From assembly GCA_007449985.2 (NCBI GenBank), contig VIIQ02000070.1, positions 1-64,000 of the forward strand: DNA of 64,000 bases, given 5' to 3'. Positions 58,591 to 64,000 of this stretch are shown here, piece after piece; the first letter of the stretch is position 1; the number at the start of each line of letters is the position of its first letter. Below the pieces are notes generated by a model. It had not been told where the DNA came from. It made no database searches and saw nothing but the letters and a program-made list of their open reading frames with translations. Position numbers and translations under genes: made by a program. The stretch is from Desmodesmus armatus (Eukaryota; Chlorophyta; Chlorophyceae; Sphaeropleales; Scenedesmaceae).

Positions 58591-59950
58591 GACACAGAGG
58601 TACGGATGTCTGTCATCTGCTGGAACCTAGGGCTGCAATGTGTTCTGTGACACTGGCAGCCTACTAGGCTTGAAGTATGTATATAGTAAGCATTCCCTAA
58701 TCGCTCTCCTTCGCTCTCTGCGGCATTGTGGAGTCAGCCACTCACAGTACGCCTGTGCCCATGTGCTGCTATGGCCAAGTGTCCAGAAAAACGTGGCTAG
58801 CTGTGCCGGAAGGCTACCTTCGGCACTGCACCAGCAGCTGCTGTGAATGCAGTGTGGATGCTGTGTAAATGCAGACATTCCACAAGCAGCTTCAGGAAAC
58901 AGAGGCTTAGTCACTGCACGAGCAGCTGCAGGCAGCCATAATGGGGCTGCTTCGCCGCTGCTTGTCTGTGACCACCACTAGGAAGGTGGCTCTGCCTCCC
59001 CTGCTCCCGCATCGCCATGACACAACATGCACCACCGGCTTATGGCACCTTTTCTGCCCCCCTCCCCTCCCACCATCAACTGGTTGCCGCTTTTGTAACA
59101 TGCTATCAGAGCGCTCTCACACTAGCAGCCCCCCCCTGACGTCTCGCGTCTCCCCCCCCCCCCCCCCCCCCCCATACCCCCCCCCCCCCCCCTCCGCTGT
59201 CACCCAAGGCCACCCCAGCAGCTAGACGACCTGTGCAGCACTCCAGCAGCATGTCAATGGCACCCTCATCCCTCATCACATGCCCACACACTGGCATCCC
59301 CCCCCCCCAAACCACCCCCCCCCCCCAACTTGGGGCGAGGCCCTCCGCTGTCACCCGAGCATCCAGCTGAGCTGTGAAGCATTCCAGCAGCATGTCCATG
59401 GCACCCTCATGACATGCCTTCACACACTGGCATCACCCCCCCTGCCCCCCCTCCCCACCCCCACCCAGCCCCCACTTTGACGGGGGCCTTCCGCTGCCAA
59501 CCAAGGCCAGCTGACCTGTGCGGCACTCCAGCAGCATGTCCATGGGGTCCCCATGACATGCCCCCCCCTCGCCCCCCCACCCCCCACCCCACCCACTGGA
59601 CTGGGCCCTGCGCTGCCACCACAGCAGCCAGCTGACCTGTGCAGCACTCCAGCAGCATGTCCATTGCACCTGAGGCGCAGCGCAGCTCAGAGGGCAGATA
59701 GTCCTTGACTAGCTTGGTGAGGGTGGCTGCGCAGTGCAGTGCAGGACACACGATGCGGTCAGCACAAGGCATGCAGATGCCCAACTGACCGACTGTTCTG
59801 CCTTTGGTTGTTTCTTCATGAAGTTTGCAGGTTGACTGAAATGGCAGTAGTCAACGTGGATCAGCAGCTGCATCAGCTGCTTCCATCCCGTTCAGCACTG
59901 GTCCGCTGCTGCTGCTCACCCCTGGGTAATGACACATCACTCTCGTCCAT
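56222..59950 (-). CDS. DR1: NC2-beta / Dr1 histone-fold transcription repressor
   Basis: Beta subunit of NC2, which pairs with NC2-alpha and binds TBP on promoter DNA to block TFIIB/TFIIA entry. Minus-strand exons: 59950-59920 (MDESDVSLPR), 59726-59637 (ATLTKLVKDYLPSE, then MDMLLECCT), 58503-58432 (EFIQLLSSEANDLATKDHKS), 57979-57887 (DHVVRALRQLGFDEWATEV, then SHEEFKEEAK) and a last exon about 56436-56222 (ELQRRLFAEARARSMN and an acidic end DDGGDSQDYDES). All joins keep phase through exon 4. This is the family order: alpha1, alpha2 with ECCTEFI, the TITP loop, alpha3 and the C-terminal helix. One or two exons between 57887 and 56436 are not placed with confidence (candidates at about 57000-56935 and 56660-56585). 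The introns are packed with partial copies of these exons. Confidence 0.88.
56480..56572 (-). repeat. Partial copy of the start of the last Dr1 exon
   Basis: FKLQRWLFAEARARSLNR on the minus strand at about 56560-56500 matches VELQRRLFAEARARSMNM of the true last exon. It has its own TTTGCAG acceptor but diverges after about 18 codons. Confidence 0.75.
56680..56835. repeat. Extended G-tract (GGTGGG)n block
   Basis: About 150 bp on the plus strand made only of G and T with many GGGG runs, ending in a G-run of more than 20 with rare T. On the Dr1 coding strand this is a C-rich intron segment. It has strong G-quadruplex potential on the plus strand. Confidence 0.9.
57184..57870 (-). repeat. Three tandem units (about 235 bp) with copies of the end of Dr1 exon 4
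   Basis: The minus-strand coding end EEFKEEAK plus its GTGAG donor (true copy ending at 57887) recurs at about 57795-57760, 57555-57515 (EEFKQETK, donor changed) and 57325-57285 (EVFQEEAK). Each unit also shares GCCGCAGACAGCATTACAC-type sequence followed by a C-run (at about 57225, 57452, 57678). So intron 4 is a tandem array whose units each carry an exon end. Confidence 0.85.
58255..58325 (-). repeat. Partial copy of the end of Dr1 exon 3
   Basis: On the minus strand KDHKSTITPG with following sequence is found at about 58310-58270, about 160 bp downstream of the true exon end at 58432. The copy has CACCAGGTGCAAC after it, so the GT donor position is kept. Confidence 0.7.
58511..58592. repeat. 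(CAG)n microsatellite, about 25 units
   Basis: An almost uninterrupted CAG run on the plus strand (CTG on the Dr1 coding strand). It ends about 10 bases upstream of the Dr1 exon 3 acceptor (58504), so in the pre-mRNA it is a long CUG tract right at the 3' splice site. Confidence 0.95.
59225..59640 (-). repeat. Three partial copies of the end of Dr1 exon 2
   Basis: On the minus strand the coding end MDMLLECCTG of exon 2 (true copy about 59670-59637) recurs at about 59560-59515 (MDMLLECRTG), 59415-59365 (MDMLLECFTA) and 59275-59230 (IDMLLECCTG). The donor GT is retained in the first and third and changed to CT in the second. Spacing is about 120-150 bp with C-runs between. Confidence 0.85.
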
Positions 59951-60667
59951 CTTGTCCGTATGCAGTCGCAGCCAAGCATATGTAATGTTTGCTACTATCA
60001 CTCCTACACGCTCCTGCTGCCAAACGATGCAGCTGCACACAACTAGCTTGCTGCTGCTGTGCTGCTCTGCAGTCGAAGGGTACAGCTATCGACTCGATAG
60101 ATTGTGACGTATGTGTACACGTACCAGCAATAAAAGCCGTGAATGTGCTTGCCAGGAAGTGCGCGATGTAAGAGCAATTGATCAGATGTGGTGACGATAA
60201 ACTCTGCGCCAAAAGCAGCTCTGCAGTGTTGATACCTTCGCAGAATATACAGCGAGAGAGCCTTGCTGCAATGCGATGCAGTGCTCGCTGCAGAGCAACA
60301 AGTAGCAAGAGCACCTGGTTTGAATGCACATCAGACAGTCTCTGATTCTGACAATCCCACAAAGGGTTGAAGCAAAAGCCCCTAAGAGATTCCACACCCC
60401 AGACATAAGGCTAAAATTCACGATGTATCCTGCTTGTTTCGCACAAGCAGCACACGACAACCTCTGCACGCAACTCGCCAGCATGGCCGCCTGATGACGG
60501 CTGGCTTGCCATGCATATGCCTTGCCCAGCGAAACTCTCAACATGCTGCTTAAAACAGAATACAGCCAACTGTGGATCAGAACATAGCCATGATATAATA
60601 CAGTATAGCTGCACAACCAGCAGAAATGCACATTCCTGCCAGCTGGCCCAAACTGACACTGCTGCTG
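59951..60667. other. Dr1 promoter side and 3' flank of the next minus-strand gene
   Basis: No exon recognised. It separates the Dr1 ATG (59950) from the stop of the upstream minus-strand gene at 60668. Confidence 0.5.
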
Positions 60668-62300
60668 CTACAAATGCCGGTGCTGCTGGAAGGCAGCCCC
60701 ATGCTGCTGCCCATGTATGTGCTGCTCGACAGACGGCTCCTGTTCAAAGTCGTCGGCATTATACTTCGCCTTGGGCGACAGCGGGCTCTCCTTGACGTCC
60801 TTTGGGGCATCTGCTGTGAACTCCAGCGGCTCGAAAGGCCGGTGGTGCTGCAGGCTCTGCATGCGCTGCTTGTAGTAGGACTTGAACTGCGCCTACGTGA
60901 AACACAAGATGAAGGCGACCAAGACCAGCCATTGGTTCAGACAATTTTGTCAACGCACCCATTTGGACAAACCTGGCTGGCATGCTGCAATTGGTGTGGT
61001 GCTCTGTTCCTGACACAGGTAATGCACCTGCAGACCTCATCATCTGGCTTTACTTTCATGGCTTCTGTGTTTCCTTTGTACAAATGTATCCTGTACTAGA
61101 TGATCGCATCTGGATGTGTTCAGAAAAAGGTACATTTGGCAGGCCGAGTGACTTACCTGCAGATATTTCTCCTCTGCCTCCAGCATCTGTATCAAAGCCA
61201 CCTTCAGCTTCAACGCCACATCCTCACTGACGCTCAGCTGGGGCTTCTGCGGCTGCTTCCTGTTTATAACCGGCAGCTGCCGCTGCGGCAGCGCCTGCTG
61301 CTGCTGCTGCTGCGGCAGACCCTGCTGCCGCTGCCTGCATGCTGCTGCTGACCCAACCCCGGCCGCTGCAGCTGCTGCGGCTGCGTTTGCTGCTGTGGGG
61401 GCTGTGCTGGCGAGGTTTGGCTGCTTTGCGGCTGCTGTTGCTCCTGCAGGTTGACCGTGCCTGCTAGTAGGCCTGACAGGGTCGACAGCGCCATCTCCCT
61501 GCGCTCCAGCACAGCGCCATGCACAGGCAGTTTGAGCTTAGTACGCCATGCCATGTCGGACAGACAGTGCAGGATAGGAACTCGAGATTGCTGTACGATG
61601 ATAGAGGCAGCTTGATTGCAGTACACTCCTCTCTGGCTAACCTGGTGTTTGTGTGTGCTGGTGATGCACGCAGTCCTGGTGTGGCAGCAGGGCTCAAGTG
61701 TGAAAGCAAGCAGCAGGAGGTGGGCAAGCCATGGCCATGCTGTTGTTATTGGCACACAGTGACAGGGCAGACTTACTGCAAGACCTCCACTTCTGCTTCT
61801 CTCTTTGTGGCTGCCTTATCCCGCGTCTGCATCCATTGCCTTACATCAGCTTTGAAAACCTCCTGCAGTTCAACAAACATATGATACTTGAGTGGATGCG
61901 GGGGGAAATGGCTGCTTGGGGGAATGGTGCTGCTGCCCTGGGCAAGAAACAGCAGCCTGCAGGTCACTTACACATTCAAAAAGGGCTTTGAGGGCCTGCA
62001 CAATTTAAAAATACTGACGTCAGTTTGACAGCCACAATCACATGACAAGTTGAAGGGTCACAGCCTTGCTGGAACAGTAACAGCAGCAGCAGCACATGCG
62101 GCCACCTGGGAGTGCAGGTTATCCACCGTCCCATTCTTCCTCAGCTGCTCGACGACTCGTTTGGTGTCTTCTACCGAATTTCGTTCGTTATGTGCAAGTC
62201 CGAGCTGCATATCCCACGGGTTGGGAGTTCCACTGCGAGGGGATGTCAGATCAAGTTTGGTGAGAACTCGGTGAGCGATCAAGGTAAGCAGCTTCCCACC
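60668..62300 (-). CDS. Unrecognised Gln-rich coiled-coil protein, start uncertain
   Basis: I do not recognise the family. Minus-strand exon candidates with good splice sites: about 62270-62110 (RVLTKLDLTSPRSGTPNPWD, then TKRVVEQLRKNGTVDNLHSQ), 61863-61783 (EVFKADVRQWMQTRDKAA), about 61565-61160 in one or two pieces (AWRTKLKLPVHGAVLERREM, a Gln-rich tract, then LSVSEDVALKLKVALIQMLE ending EKYLQ before a GTAAGT donor) and about 60885-60668 (AQFKSYYKQRMQSLQHHRPF, ending QQHRHL and a stop). The charged helical segments suggest a coiled coil and a subunit-like role, but no function is assigned. No in-frame ATG marks a clear start, so a 5' exon is probably missing. It is close to head to head with the gene at 62493. 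Confidence 0.45.
62013..62024. promoter_or_regulatory. 12-bp palindrome ACTGACGTCAGT
   Basis: A perfect palindrome containing the TGACGTCA core, as seen twice at 6166 and 6262. It lies in an intron of the minus-strand gene. Functional status is unknown. Confidence 0.4.
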
Positions 62301-62492
62301 CAAGATAAAGACAGAAATGTCTAGTGTTTTGGATTGAGTACAAAGGTATGCAACCTGGCATAGCAACTGGGAAGCTCAACCCCACTGTACCCTAATGCGT
62401 GTCTGTCGATCTGCCCCCTATGTTCGTGCCCAACCCCTCCAACAAGCAAGTGCTTGGTCACTGCCACTGTGACCACCCGCCGACACATCCAG

Positions 62493-63232
62493 ATGCAGTG
62501 CATATCGTTTCTGTTCATCCTCCTGCTGTGCAGCATCGCACCCCCGCCAGCAAGAGCAACACCTGCTGCCCAACCCCTAGCTCCCTTTGACTACATCAAC
62601 GGCCAGCTGATAGATCTAGACACGGGCGTGCAAGTGTACAGGCTGCAAGACCTTAAGCCCAGCACTGGCTATGAAGTGAGGGTGTCCTTTCCTGCCTCGG
62701 TGAGTCTAGGTGTCCTTGCCCCCCCCCCCCACACACACACACACACGCACACGTGGTGTGTGTGACACGCACAACGTGACCTATGCCTGTTCTCAATATC
62801 ACATGCGCAACCTTTGTGCTGCATCGTAGCGCACTATTGGTCGCCAACAGGGTAGCCGTACACAGCTCTGCAGTATACGATACCTTGCACACATCACATG
62901 CGGGGTGGGGGGGGGGGGGGGGGTAAGCAGCCCTTACATGGACTGCAGGCCGAATCAAATGTAGTTGCAAGCCCCAGCTTGTGAAAGACTCACAGAACTG
63001 GCTGTGATGCTCCCCTTACATCTGGACCCCAACCCAACCCACCCCACCACCCCACCCCATTGGTGCTGCCTGCCGCCCTCCCTGTGCAGATCCCTGCTAC
63101 AATCAAGTTGCAATTGTTCAGCCACCAGGGGAAGCAGCAGCAGCAGCCACAGGCTCATTACAGCGGCCAGGCAGGCGGCTCCTGGATTGTGAGAAACTGA
63201 TATTTACCACAGATGCACAGGGCGCCGTACAG
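62493..63232 (+). CDS. Secreted or membrane protein, 5' part
   Basis: Exon 1, 62493-62699: the ATG is followed by a hydrophobic stretch (SFLFILLLCSIA) and APPPARATPAAQ, a good signal peptide, then FDYINGQLIDLDTGV and STGYEVRVSFPAS, with a GTGAGT donor. Exon 2, 63090-63232: IPATIKLQLFS in the frame required by the join, then RRLLDCEKLIFTTDAQGAVQ in a different frame before a GTGCGT donor. The pattern YEVRVSFPASIPATIKL followed by LLDxEKLIF recalls a small uncharacterised plant ER/membrane protein family, from memory and unverified. A one-base shift between about 63115 and 63175 is needed, otherwise the frame ends at a TGA near 63198. Later exons were not found before the window end. Confidence 0.5.
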
Positions 63233-63397
63233 GTGCGTTGACACATGAGTTGCATCCAGCAGGTACATGTCATGACGACCATGCGTTGTGATGACAGGGT
63301 GATTGTGTGTGCTGACATCAGGGTTGCATGGGGAGTACCTGCAATCATGCTTGTTTTGACACTACAGCAGTCTTTCAGGGTGCATGTGTGTGTGCGT

Positions 63398-63428
<31 letters not shown>

Positions 63429-64000
63429 GGTACACCCCAGCATATACAAGTGGTGTGCGTCGCGGGTTCAATTCATGTTTCCCGGCCTGAACAACCGCCC
63501 TGTGAAACCTGGATTAGGTTGAAGGAGGAGGGGGAGGGGCAGGGAGTACCCACAAAGCGCAGAAAGGGTTGTAACAATGTGTTAAACACATGAGTTACAA
63601 CCATCAAGTGCATGTCATGACGACAGGCTTAAAAAGTGCGTTCCGACACGCACATATTGGTAAACGTGTTTATCATAATGGAATTGTTTCACCTGATACT
63701 TGTCTGATGTCAGTGCATCTCTGCCATCTCCCTCCGGTCCAGGGGACCACTGATTGCTGCAGTGGTCTAGAAAGCTGCTGCTGTGAGAACTGTAAGACTC
63801 TGTGAATTGAGACCGAGACTGTTGGAGGGGCCACCACCCTCCCTAGTGCATGTAAAGCCAGCCTAAGTCCCTTGTCCCCTAGGAATTACCTGCTATTCCC
63901 AGGCACAGTAAAGCATTTTGGTAGCAACAGATGGTTGTCAGTTAACCTTGTATGAAACCACCTTGAAGGAGGCATGTGTGTTTTGAGTGAGTCCTGTGTC
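63233..64000. other. Window end with a 39-bp direct repeat
   Basis: ACACATGAGTTGCATCCAGC and the following TACATGTCATGACGAC (about 63241-63279) recur as ACACATGAGTTACAACCATC and TGCATGTCATGACGAC (about 63586-63624). A related word, ACACATGAGTTGTTGCATCC, lies after a G-run in the phosphatase intron at about 3530. A TG run and G-run lie at 63385-63430. No exon was placed. Confidence 0.5.

Noticed and set aside
63455..63490. GGGTTCAATTC, like a tRNA B box
   Set aside because: No matching acceptor stem, A box or anticodon arm could be drawn around it.
1..64000. Search for prokaryotic features (operons, ribosome binding sites, rRNA, origins)
   Set aside because: None are expected or seen; genes are spliced and monocistronic.

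Overview
The window looks like nuclear DNA of a chlorophycean green alga. This rests on the GC-rich sequence with abundant CAG/CTG (poly-Q, poly-A, poly-S) runs, on genes cut into many short exons with GTGAGT/GTAAGT donors and TGCAG acceptors, and on long poly-G/poly-C and TG/CA runs in introns. A helical-repeat protein of the organelle RNA-binding type and a KDZ-class transposase fit this too. No species is claimed; a Haematococcus-like chlorophyte is a guess. All exon joins below were read by eye from splice signals, reading frame and family conservation.

Layout: 1321-5676 (-) lipid phosphate phosphatase; 5677-6447 divergent promoter region with two TGACGTCA palindromes; 6448-14261 (+) OPR/FASTK-like helical-repeat protein; 14262-15176 degenerate copies of that gene's 3' end split by a foldback MITE; 15177-21946 (+) 13-exon KDZ transposase; 22766-25915 a tandem array of about 560 bp units; 26647-28972 (-) unrecognised Gly/Arg/Ala/Gln-rich protein; 29827-35442 (+) NCX-type Na+/Ca2+ exchanger; 38105-40073 (+) shortened RING-IBR protein; 41258-50367 (+) three tandem F-box/LRR/coiled-coil genes, of which only the middle one is intact; 51681-52251 (+) small two-exon gene; 56222-59950 (-) NC2-beta/Dr1 histone-fold transcription repressor; 60668-~62300 (-) unrecognised Gln-rich coiled-coil protein; 62493 onward (+) secreted or membrane protein. 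The stretches 35443-38104 and 52252-56221 show no convincing gene.

The most unusual property is that the host genes are full of partial tandem copies of their own exons. Each copy usually carries one splice site with the neighbouring intron sequence, and most are broken by stops, indels or lost splice sites. I count four copies of one exon end in the phosphatase, about ten of one exon in the helical-repeat gene, and four each for two exon ends in Dr1. The exchanger has further cases. The copies sit beside G-runs after donors and C-runs before acceptors. This looks like recurrent slippage or recombination at splice-site-proximal homopolymers, and it may supply decoy or alternative exons.

The genes do not form one pathway. 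They are ordinary eukaryotic genes (lipid signalling, Ca2+ transport, transcription repression, ubiquitin-type adaptors, probable organelle RNA metabolism) into which a KDZ transposon region of roughly 7-14 kb has been placed.
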